A DNA stretch of 64,000 nt, from contig JAUWLW010000002.1 in the NCBI GenBank assembly GCA_030613505.1, positions 49,424 through 113,423 of the forward strand, given 5' to 3'. Position numbers and translations under genes: made by a program. Below, piece by piece: positions 1 through 6,780 of the stretch (position 1 is the first letter of the stretch; each line of letters starts with the position of its first letter). The notes beneath the pieces were generated by a model. It ran no database searches. It saw nothing but the letters and a program-made list of their open reading frames with translations, and was not told where the DNA came from. The DNA comes from Candidatus Zixiibacteriota bacterium. Lineage in GTDB: Bacteria; RBG-13-66-14; B26-G2; WVWN01.

Positions 1-408
1 CCCTTGCCGCTGCTTCGCCAAGATGACGAAGGGCTCGGTGTCTTTCCACCAGTAGTCGATGCCTTTGTAGCTCACCCAGCCGCCGTGGTCGTACGTGAAT
101 GTCTTGGGGCCCCATACGCGCTTGCCTGGGGCCGGCGGCGTCGAGGTGGCGTCCCAATTCCAGATCTCAAGATTGAAGCCTTCCCAGCCGGTATGCCCCG
201 GGGGGTTGCCGACGTATAGCCTGACGCGCTGGATGTAGCCCGGCAGCGGCGGCACGAACTTCACCGCCCAGCCGTCGTTCGCGCTCTCGCGGTATACCGG
301 CTGGTAGGGGGTGCCGTCGTCGTATTGGAGCCACGCCGGCGGCGGCGACGCCGCGGCCGTGCAGACGAATATTAGAAAAGCTACGGTCAAACCAAGCGGT
401 CGCAACAT
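1..408 (-). CDS. Secreted protein of unknown function, N-terminal part (runs off the window)
   Basis: Reading the minus strand from the ATG at 408 gives 136 codons that stay open to the window edge, so the C-terminus is missing. The first 22 or so residues form a signal peptide (MLRPLGLTVAFLIFVCTAAAS). The mature part is rich in Tyr, Trp, Gly and Pro and looks like a beta-sandwich domain of an extracytoplasmic protein. I recognise no family. The start is supported by a strong Shine-Dalgarno (AGGAAAGAGG) 2-3 bases upstream and by a matching promoter at 457-485. Confidence 0.7.
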   Translation of the reverse strand, partial: MLRPLGLTVAFLIFVCTAAASPPPAWLQYDDGTPYQPVYRESANDGWAVKFVPPLPGYIQRVRLYVGNPPGHTGWEGFNLEIWNWDATSTPPAPGKRVWGPKTFTYDHGGWVSYKGIDYWWKDTEPFVILAKQRQG

Positions 409-456
409 GGCCTCTTTCCTCCATGGAAGGTTTGAAACCAAGGCTTTGACGGCAAT

Positions 457-485
457 ATTATAATACTGGTTTAACGTATCGTCAA
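457..485 (-). promoter_or_regulatory. Sigma-70-type promoter of the gene starting at 408
   Basis: On the minus strand TTGACG (480-485) and TATAAT (457-462) are separated by 17 bp. The predicted transcript starts near 450 and has a leader of about 40 nt with a good Shine-Dalgarno. Confidence 0.65.
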
Positions 486-540
486 TAATTTTATGGAAAA
501 AAGGGTTTTTGGGAGCTGGGGCCGGGGGTTCATTTTTTAC

Positions 541-569
541 TTGACTACTCAACACCTGTTGAGTATAAT
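541..569 (+). promoter_or_regulatory. lexA promoter with a palindromic operator filling the spacer
   Basis: TTGACT (541-546) and TATAAT (564-569) are 17 bp apart. The 18-base perfect inverted repeat ACTCAACA-CC-TGTTGAGT (547-564) occupies the whole spacer and shares its last base with the -10 box. A dimer bound here would block RNA polymerase, which is the arrangement expected for LexA autorepression. The sequence matches neither the CTGT-N8-ACAG nor the GAAC-N4-GTTC consensus, so it is inferred to be the operator of this lineage's LexA. Confidence 0.75.
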
Positions 570-607
570 GGTAGCGGCGGCTCGAGCCGCCGGAAGAGGT
601 GATGGCG

Positions 608-1207
608 ATGGAGAAGCTTACGAACAGGCAGCGCGAGGTTTTGGCCGCGGTGCGGGAGTTGACCGGCCGGCACGGCTTCCCGCCGACGGTGCGGGAGCTG
701 GCGGAGTTTCTGGAGATAGGGCCCCGCGCGGCCTTCGAGCACCTGGCGGCGCTGGTCCGCAAGGGGCATCTGGAGAAGGAGGACGGCAGGCCGCGGGCGC
801 TGGCGGTCGCGGGGTACGTGCCGGCGCTCGAGCTGCCGGTGGTGGGCCGGGTAGCCGCCGGGCCGCCCATCACGGCGCTGGAGGAGGCCGAGGAGACGAT
901 GGCGGTCGACCGCTCGCTGGGCGCCGCGGAGGGGGACTTCCTGCTGCGCGTCAAGGGCGACAGCATGGATGGCGAGCACATCGTCGACGGCGACATGGTG
1001 ATCGTGAGGCCGCAGCCGGTGGCGGAGAACGGCGCCGTCGTCGTGGTGTTGGTGGGCGACGAGGCCACGGTAAAGCGGATGTACCTGCGCGGCGACCGCG
1101 TCATCCTGCGCGCCGCCAACCCGGCCTATGCGGACCTGGTGCTGGGCGAAGAAGAGGACGTGGCGGTGATAGGCCGCGTCGTGGGCGTTATACGGCGTTA
1201 TAAGTAG
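608..1207 (+). CDS. lexA: LexA repressor (SOS master regulator, self-cleaving)
   Basis: LexA represses SOS genes and cleaves itself when RecA filaments form on single-stranded DNA. The product is 199 residues. Residues 1-65 form the winged helix-turn-helix DNA-binding domain and the rest is a peptidase S24 domain. Counting from the ATG at 608, the scissile bond is Ala84-Gly85, the nucleophile is Ser119 (GDSMDG) and the general base is Lys156 (ATVKRMY), the same numbers as in E. coli LexA. This supports 608 over the upstream GTG at 599 and ATG at 602, which also overlap the Shine-Dalgarno GGAAGAGG (592-599). It is followed after 8 bp by a small gene and then a Y-family polymerase gene, forming an SOS cassette behind the autoregulated promoter at 541-569. 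Confidence 0.95.
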   Translation: MEKLTNRQREVLAAVRELTGRHGFPPTVRELAEFLEIGPRAAFEHLAALVRKGHLEKEDGRPRALAVAGYVPALELPVVGRVAAGPPITALEEAEETMAVDRSLGAAEGDFLLRVKGDSMDGEHIVDGDMVIVRPQPVAENGAVVVVLVGDEATVKRMYLRGDRVILRAANPAYADLVLGEEEDVAVIGRVVGVIRRYK

Positions 1208-1215
1208 GAGCGGCC

Positions 1216-1467
1216 ATGGACGTCGTGGATTTGGGCGACAGCGTCCGCGTGGGCGCCATCTTCGAGGAGTCGGGCCGGCTGAAGCCGGTGTGGTTCGCCT
1301 ACGACGGCCGGCGCCTCGCCGTGGAGCGCGTTACGTACAGCTGGCGCGACCGCGACGGCGACGTGAAAATTTTGCACTACGCCGTGAAGGTGGGCGGGAC
1401 CGTCTACGAGCTGGCGCTCGACACCTCCACCCTCAGCTGGCGCCTCGAGCGCAGCTACGTGGAGTAG
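1216..1467 (+). CDS. Small protein of unknown function in the SOS cassette
   Basis: This 83-residue, charged, probably all-beta protein lies 8 bp after lexA and 59 bp before the polymerase gene, so it is probably transcribed with them. It resembles in size and pattern (beta strands with Trp, Tyr and basic positions) the short proteins often encoded next to DinB/ImuB-type polymerases, such as DUF6504. That similarity is an impression, not an established match. It has no signal peptide or membrane segment and should be cytoplasmic. A role in translesion synthesis or damage tolerance is inferred only from position. Confidence 0.75.
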   Translation: MDVVDLGDSVRVGAIFEESGRLKPVWFAYDGRRLAVERVTYSWRDRDGDVKILHYAVKVGGTVYELALDTSTLSWRLERSYVE

Positions 1468-1487
1468 GGAGGAGGGTTGTTAAGCCT

Positions 1488-1505
1488 CGGGGCCTGCGGG
1501 CCCCG
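1488..1505 (+). terminator. GC-rich hairpin between the small SOS gene and the polymerase gene
   Basis: A perfect 7-bp stem (CGGGGCC / GGCCCCG) with a TGCG loop sits in the 59-bp gap. It lacks a U-tract (TTCTA follows), so it may act as an attenuator or mRNA-stability element rather than a full terminator. Confidence 0.35.
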
Positions 1506-1526
1506 TTCTAATCTCGGCCGATAAAA

Positions 1527-2834
1527 ATGTGGGCATCGACGACAGGACTGGCGCACGGCAGGCCGCTGTTGGGCGGCGAGCGGCCCGGGCCCGTGGGCCT
1601 GGGCCCCGGCGCCGAGGCCTACGGCGAGCGCTGGGAGCGCGTCGTCATCTTCCTGGACATGAACGCGTTCTTCGTCAACGTCGAGGCGCGGGCCAAGCCG
1701 TGGCTCCGCGGCAAGCCGGTGTTGGTGGTCGGCTCGCGCAAGGCGCGCTCCGTCGTCGCGGCCTGCTCCTACGAGACGCGCAAGTTCGGCGTCAAGTCCG
1801 GCATGCCCTCCGAGGAGGCGCGGCGCCTCTGCCGCGACGCCATAGTCGTCCCCGCCGACATTCCCAAGTACACCCACGCCATCCGCGAGGTCGTCGCCCG
1901 CGCGCACAACTACACCCCCGTCGTCGAGATCACCTCCATCGACGAGCTGGCCCTCGACGCCACGACGACGTTCCGCCGGTGGGGGACGCCGCGCGACTGC
2001 GCCGCGGCCTTCGCCCGCGAGGTCCGCGAGGACCTTGGCCTCCCGTGTTCGCTGGGCGTGGCGCCCAACAAGATGATGGCCAAGGTGGCCGCCGGCCTCG
2101 AGAAGCCCAACGGCCTCACGGTCCTCAGGCCCTCCCAGCTCGAGCCCTTCCTGGAGGAGCTGCCGGCGACGGAGCTGCCCGGCATCGGCGACAAGCTGGG
2201 CGAACACCTGCGGCGGCTGGGAGCGAGCACGTGCGGCCAGCTCGGCCGGCTGCCCTTGTCGCGCCTGAAGGCGCGCTTCGGCATCGTCGGCGACGTCTTA
2301 CAAGACATGGGGCGGGGGATAGACCGCCGGCCGCTGATGGCGCACTACGACTACGAGGAGGCCAAGTCCGTCGGCAACACCATCACGCTCAACCGCGACA
2401 CCTACGACGCCGCGGAGCTCCGGCGGACGTTCCTGTGGCTGTGCGAGCGGGTGGCGCGGCGGCTACGCGGCGAGGGGTACTGCGGCCGGTGCGTCTACGC
2501 CGTCGCGCGCTACCCGGACTTCTACACCGTGGGCCGCTCGCACCGGTTGTCGCATTACGTGGACGAGGGGATGGACGTCTTCCGGGCGGCGTGGCCTCTC
2601 CTGCCGAAGGATTTAGGCGAGCGCGGCGTGCGGATGCTGGGGGTCTCGGTCTCGATGCTGCTGTACCACTGCAAGCCGGGCAACCTCTTCGAGATAAGGC
2701 GCGACCGCTTCACGGCGACGCTGGACGAGCTGAACCGGAGGTATGGCCGCGGCGCGCTCGAGCGGGCGGAGCTGCTGCCCGGCCTCCCCGGCGGCCTCTA
2801 CGAGACCGTCAAGGCGGGCTGGCACCCGGGGTAG
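1527..2834 (+). CDS. dinB: Y-family DNA polymerase (Pol IV / DinB type)
   Basis: This is an error-prone translesion polymerase. The catalytic metal ligands are visible as Asp44 (FLDMNAFF) and Asp139-Glu140 (TSIDELALD), followed by the helix-hairpin-helix thumb (ELPGIGDKLGEHLRRLG) and the little-finger domain. The length of 435 residues is longer than the usual 350-420, partly because about 38 residues precede the first catalytic strand. The ATG at 1527 is the only good start in that extension but has no Shine-Dalgarno, so the true start is uncertain. It closes the lexA cassette, which fits SOS induction. A bidirectional terminator follows at once. Confidence 0.92.
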   Translation: MWASTTGLAHGRPLLGGERPGPVGLGPGAEAYGERWERVVIFLDMNAFFVNVEARAKPWLRGKPVLVVGSRKARSVVAACSYETRKFGVKSGMPSEEARRLCRDAIVVPADIPKYTHAIREVVARAHNYTPVVEITSIDELALDATTTFRRWGTPRDCAAAFAREVREDLGLPCSLGVAPNKMMAKVAAGLEKPNGLTVLRPSQLEPFLEELPATELPGIGDKLGEHLRRLGASTCGQLGRLPLSRLKARFGIVGDVLQDMGRGIDRRPLMAHYDYEEAKSVGNTITLNRDTYDAAELRRTFLWLCERVARRLRGEGYCGRCVYAVARYPDFYTVGRSHRLSHYVDEGMDVFRAAWPLLPKDLGERGVRMLGVSVSMLLYHCKPGNLFEIRRDRFTATLDELNRRYGRGALERAELLPGLPGGLYETVKAGWHPG

Positions 2835-2844
2835 CTTTTCCAAT

Positions 2845-2876
2845 AAAAAAGCCGGGCTTTGCGCCCGGCGTTTTTT
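2845..2876. terminator. Bidirectional rho-independent terminator
   Basis: A6, stem GCCGGGC (2851-2857), 5-nt loop, GCCCGGC (2863-2869), then T6. It serves the polymerase gene on the plus strand and the convergent MFS gene on the minus strand, whose stop codon it overlaps. Confidence 0.85.
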
Positions 2877-4137
2877 ACCTCACCCCACGCAGGCGCGGGA
2901 AACGCCAGGCGACCAGGGCGGCCCAGACGAGCGAGGCCGAGGCGCCGATGAGCAGCGCCGCCTGAACGTCGACGTACCGCGCGACGTACCCCGCCTGCAG
3001 CGAGCCCAACCGCATCGCCCCCATAAACGCCAGGAAGTAGATGCTCATCACGCGGCCGCGCAGCCGGTCCGGCACGTTTAGCTGGATAAGCGTGTTGGCG
3101 AGCGAGTTCTGGACGACGAAACAGAACCCGACCGCCGCCAACACCGCCGCCGCGAGCCAGAACGTCCGGATAAACGTGAACGAGAAGACGAGCGCCGCGA
3201 ACGCGACGTTTGCCCCGGAGAGCAGCAGGCCCCGCGGGCTCTTCGGCCCCAGGCTCGCCACCGTGAGCGCGCCCACCAGCGCCCCCAGGCCGACGAACGT
3301 CATCAAGTAACCGTATACGTCGGCGCCGCCGCGGAAGACCTGCTTCGCGAATACCGGCAACAGTATCGAGTACGGCATAACGAAGAACGCCGAGACGCCG
3401 ACCAGCGAGATTACCACCCACACCAGCGTGTTCCGGCCGGCGTATTGGATCCCCTCGGCGATTTGGCGGTGAGCCGGGCCCTTCACCTCCCGGCGGGTGG
3501 AGGACGTTCGGATGGCCAGCAGCGCGGCGAGAGCGGGGAGGAACGTCGCCGCGTTGACGACGAAGGCGAGCCCCTCGCCGACGGCTACGATCAGCAGGCC
3601 GGCGACGGCCGGGCCCGCGCTCCGGGCTACGTTGAAAATTGTGGAGTTGAGCGCTATGGCGTTGGTGAGGTCTTCCTTGCCGACCATCTCGACGACGAAC
3701 GCCTGCCGCGCCGGGACGTCGAGCGCGCGCCCTACGCCGAAGACGAAGGCCAGCGCCATTACGTGCCACACCTGGACGAGGCCGGTGACGGTGAGGGTCG
3801 CGAGGATCGCGGCCTGGATGAACAGCAGCGTTTGCGCGATGAGGACGAGGCGCTTTTTATCGAAGCGGTCCGCGAGCGAACCGGCCCATAGGCCCATCGG
3901 CAGCGCCGGCACGAGCGCGACGAAGTTGACCAGGCCCAGCATCGCCGGCGAGCCGGTAAGGCGGTATATCAGCCAGTTCTGCGCGACGAACTGAATCCAC
4001 GTGCCGACGAGCGACACCATCTGGCCGAACCACCACAGCCGGAAGTCGCGATGGCGGAGCGCGCTGAAAGTCCGCGGTAGCGTTACGCGGCGCCGCAGGT
4101 ACTCGCCTACGGAGTTGCTTTTGGGGTGTTTACGCAT
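2875..4137 (-). CDS. MFS transporter, EntS/MFS_3-like exporter
   Basis: This is a 12-helix major facilitator of 420 residues from the ATG at 4137. The N-terminal block with LRHRDFRLWWFGQMVS followed by the loop motif GSLADRFDKKRL is typical of the MFS_3 branch that includes the enterobactin exporter EntS, so it probably exports a small molecule; the substrate cannot be read from sequence. The reading frame is open further upstream to 4206, but the ATG at 4137 overlaps the stop of the upstream MFS gene by 8 bp, which suggests translational coupling. Confidence 0.85.
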   Translation of the reverse strand: MRKHPKSNSVGEYLRRRVTLPRTFSALRHRDFRLWWFGQMVSLVGTWIQFVAQNWLIYRLTGSPAMLGLVNFVALVPALPMGLWAGSLADRFDKKRLVLIAQTLLFIQAAILATLTVTGLVQVWHVMALAFVFGVGRALDVPARQAFVVEMVGKEDLTNAIALNSTIFNVARSAGPAVAGLLIVAVGEGLAFVVNAATFLPALAALLAIRTSSTRREVKGPAHRQIAEGIQYAGRNTLVWVVISLVGVSAFFVMPYSILLPVFAKQVFRGGADVYGYLMTFVGLGALVGALTVASLGPKSPRGLLLSGANVAFAALVFSFTFIRTFWLAAAVLAAVGFCFVVQNSLANTLIQLNVPDRLRGRVMSIYFLAFMGAMRLGSLQAGYVARYVDVQAALLIGASASLVWAALVAWRFPRLRGVR

Positions 4138-5305
4138 TACGCAACTTACGGCCGGCGGGCTGTCGGGTCCGCGTGAAATCGTAATAAAGGATGCCGACGG
4201 CGGCAAGAGCCGCGCACGCCGCGCCGAAGGCGAACGTCCCGGCGCCCTGCCAGCGGTCCCATATCAAACCGGCCACGATAGAACCGGGCAAGATGGCGAG
4301 GCCGCTTGCCATATGGAGGAGGCCCAACGCGGCGCCGCGCCGTTCGGCCGGTACCGCGTTCGAGACGAAGGCCGGCGGCAGCGCCATGAAAGCTTGGTAG
4401 TAGAGAGCGTAGAGGGCGAAAAGGGGCCAAAGGGTCCACATGTGATCCAGAGTCCCGGCTACGATTAGGACCGCCGCCTGGAAGAAGTAAATGCCGGCGA
4501 GCACCGGTAGTATCCGTAACCGGTCCGCGAGCCAGCCGATCGGGAAAGGCCAGACGACTTGCGCGACGGTGAAGCTAAGGTAGACCAGCGGGAGCGTGGC
4601 CAGCGGCAAACCGAGTTCGTTTGCCCGGAGTATGTAGAACGCGTACGAGAGCATGCCGAAGGAGTATAAAGTATGGCATATTAAAAACGGCCACCACGGC
4701 GCTGCCGCGGCCCGGTCGAATATCTTGGGGGGACTTTCCCGAGGCGCCCGTTTAGGTTGGCGGACGAGTAGCGCGATGACCAAAGCTACCGCTATGCCCG
4801 GGACGATGGTCCACTTGAAGATACCGCGCGTCGTGAGGTCGGTGTAGTTTAATAGAAAGTATAATATCAGCACGCCGCCCACCGCTCCCGCGGAATCGAG
4901 CACGCGATGAAGGCCGAAGGCGCGGGCGCGTTGTTTTTCGGTAACGTAACCGGCCAGTAGCGCGTCTCGCGGCGACGTACGGACGCCTTTGCCGAGACGG
5001 TCGGCGACGCGGAGGGCGAGTACCGCGGGCCCCGAGCGGGCGAAGGCCATCAACGGTTTGCTGATTACCGACAGCGCGTACCCGGCGAACATGAGCCATT
5101 TGTGCCGGCCCGCCCGGTCGCAGATATACCCCGAGAGGTATTTAAAGACGGCGGCGGTCGCTTCGGCCGCCCCTTCGATAAGGCCCAGGAAGGCGGCGGC
5201 CAGGCCGAGGTCTAGCGTTATGAAAATCGGCAGTAGGGGGAATATTATTTCGGATTGGAGGTCTGCGAAGAACGAGACGACGCCGAGTAACAGTACGTTT
5301 AGCAT
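4130..5305 (-). CDS. MFS transporter, second of a coupled pair
   Basis: This inner-membrane facilitator has 391 residues and about 12 helices. The signature VADRLGKGVRTSPRDALL near residue 100 is shared by a widespread family of bacterial MFS proteins, mostly uncharacterised. It is the first gene of a two-gene minus-strand operon with the MFS_3 protein. Its promoter (5317-5345) lies only 11 bp before the ATG and no Shine-Dalgarno is present, so translation is probably leaderless. The upstream neighbour, a NosR-like protein gene, is divergent. Confidence 0.85.
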   Translation of the reverse strand: MLNVLLLGVVSFFADLQSEIIFPLLPIFITLDLGLAAAFLGLIEGAAEATAAVFKYLSGYICDRAGRHKWLMFAGYALSVISKPLMAFARSGPAVLALRVADRLGKGVRTSPRDALLAGYVTEKQRARAFGLHRVLDSAGAVGGVLILYFLLNYTDLTTRGIFKWTIVPGIAVALVIALLVRQPKRAPRESPPKIFDRAAAAPWWPFLICHTLYSFGMLSYAFYILRANELGLPLATLPLVYLSFTVAQVVWPFPIGWLADRLRILPVLAGIYFFQAAVLIVAGTLDHMWTLWPLFALYALYYQAFMALPPAFVSNAVPAERRGAALGLLHMASGLAILPGSIVAGLIWDRWQGAGTFAFGAACAALAAVGILYYDFTRTRQPAGRKLRNA

Positions 5306-5316
5306 GTTAGTTTAAC

Positions 5317-5345
5317 ATTTTAAATGATTAACCTGCCGCGCGCAA
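5317..5345 (-). promoter_or_regulatory. Promoter of the MFS pair, near-leaderless
   Basis: On the minus strand TTGCGC (5340-5345) and TAAAAT (5317-5322) are 17 bp apart. The ATG at 5305 begins 11 bases after the -10 box, leaving a leader of about 5 nt at most. Confidence 0.5.
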
Positions 5346-5357
5346 GGCCGATATTCC

Positions 5358-5386
5358 TTGAAGGGTTGCCCGCCCGGACTTATAAT
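5358..5386 (+). promoter_or_regulatory. Promoter of the NosR-like gene, near-leaderless
   Basis: TTGAAG (5358-5363), 17 bp, TATAAT (5381-5386). The ATG at 5398 starts 11 bases after the -10 box, so the mRNA leader would be 0-5 nt. It is back to back with the minus-strand promoter at 5317-5345. Confidence 0.65.
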
Positions 5387-5397
5387 ACGAATTAAAT

Positions 5398-6732
5398 ATG
5401 TCCGGTGGCGTGCCGAGGCGCCGGCGGGTATGGCTTCGCCGGTTAATATTTATAGTCGTCGTTGCGGCGACCCTTACCGGCTCCTACTTTTGGGGTCGGC
5501 ACGTCGAACCGCCGCCCAGGGAGCTCGACGCCGAACGCGTGGCGTTGCTCACCGGCGCGACCGAGCCTCCGGAGAGGGTCGACGGGGAGATTACCTATTG
5601 GCGCATAAGGCGCGGCGACGAGACGCTCTACGCCGCCGAGAGCGCATCGTCCGCGCCGGAGGTGGTCGGTTACGGCGGCCGATTCGACCTCCTGGTGGTC
5701 GTAGACGGCTCGGGGAACGTCGAACGCGTCGTCTTGGTGCGGCACGACGAAACGCCGTCGTACGTCGAGAACGTCGCCGATTTTCTCTCGTCTTTCGTCG
5801 GCCTTCCGGCGACCGCGCCGCTCGAACCCGGCCGCGACGTCGACGCCATAACGCGGGCGACGGTAACGAGCCAGGCCTTCGCCGCCGCTACGCGGGTAAC
5901 GAGTAGGAAGATATTAAACGCGGCTCTCGGCCGCGACGTCGGGCTCGACGGCGAGCGAGAGGGTTGGGATTGGCGCTGGGCGTTAGTAGTGGCGGCGTTC
6001 TTCGGCGCCGCGATTTGGGTGAGGCGGCGGCCTGCGGAGTGGGTGCGCGTATTATTCGCGGCCGCGGCGTTCGGGGTATTGGGTCTTTGGGCCGGTCGGT
6101 TCGTTTCCGTCGGCGACGTAGGCCGGCTGGTTTTGTGGAAGTTCCCGCCGTTCGGACCGCGCCTTTCGGTCTATTTACTGTTGGGGGGCGGCGCGGCGCT
6201 GGCGCTGTTTTTCGGTAACGTATATTGCGGGTGGCTTTGTCCCTTTGGCGCGCTGACGGAACTGTTGTATAAAATACCGATTCGGAAATTAAAAGTAGCA
6301 CCTGAGTTCGCGCGGCGCCTTGGCGGCCTGCGGTTCATTATATTATGCGTCGTCGTAGCGGCCTTCGTGGCGAATTGGGACCTGGGCGTCGCGCGGTACG
6401 AACCTTTTGACGACTTGTTCGCGTACGCGGCGGCGGGGATATCGCTCCTGTTTCTGGTAGCAGTCTTGGCGGTTTCCGCGTTCCATTATCGGTTCTTTTG
6501 CCGATATCTGTGTGCGGCCGGCGCGTTATTGGGCGAGGTGGCCGCGGTGGGGCGGCCGCCGCCTAGGCTCGAGTGCCGGGAGTGCGGCGAGTGCGCGAAA
6601 GTTTGCCCGACGGCGGCGATAATCGTGAACCGTGAGGTCATAGACGCGGCGTTGTGCATAGAATGCGGCCGATGCCGGCGCGATTGCGAGGCCGAGAAAC
6701 AAGCCGCGCAGGCGCGAAGCGGGAATATTTAG
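5398..6732 (+). CDS. NosR/PceC-like membrane flavin and iron-sulfur protein
   Basis: This 444-residue inner-membrane protein combines an N-terminal anchor, an extracytoplasmic FMN-binding domain (about residues 60-185), several transmembrane helices with the polyferredoxin motifs CGWLCPFG and CRYLCAAG, and a C-terminal 2x[4Fe-4S] ferredoxin (CRECGECAKVCP and CIECGRCRRDC). Such proteins (NosR, NirI, PceC) move electrons across the membrane to periplasmic reductases. The flavinylation motif is divergent: ITRATVTS where SGATxT is usual, with the acceptor Thr kept. No nosZ, reductive dehalogenase or ApbE flavin transferase is in the window, so the partner is unknown. Confidence 0.85.
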   Translation: MSGGVPRRRRVWLRRLIFIVVVAATLTGSYFWGRHVEPPPRELDAERVALLTGATEPPERVDGEITYWRIRRGDETLYAAESASSAPEVVGYGGRFDLLVVVDGSGNVERVVLVRHDETPSYVENVADFLSSFVGLPATAPLEPGRDVDAITRATVTSQAFAAATRVTSRKILNAALGRDVGLDGEREGWDWRWALVVAAFFGAAIWVRRRPAEWVRVLFAAAAFGVLGLWAGRFVSVGDVGRLVLWKFPPFGPRLSVYLLLGGGAALALFFGNVYCGWLCPFGALTELLYKIPIRKLKVAPEFARRLGGLRFIILCVVVAAFVANWDLGVARYEPFDDLFAYAAAGISLLFLVAVLAVSAFHYRFFCRYLCAAGALLGEVAAVGRPPPRLECRECGECAKVCPTAAIIVNREVIDAALCIECGRCRRDCEAEKQAAQARSGNI

Positions 6733-6733
6733 T

Positions 6734-6762
6734 TTGGCCGCGCGCCCTCCCTATGGTATAAG
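6734..6762 (+). promoter_or_regulatory. Promoter of the AsmA-DsrE-FtsE-FtsX run
   Basis: TTGGCC (6734-6739), 17 bp, TATAAG (6757-6762). The predicted leader before the ATG at 6781 is about 11 nt and shows no Shine-Dalgarno. Confidence 0.5.
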
Positions 6763-6780
6763 ATTGCCGATTTTCACGTT

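Noticed and set aside
493-1203. A long alternative frame across lexA
   Set aside because: Glycine/arginine-rich shadow in GC-rich DNA; lexA in the other frame has all catalytic residues.
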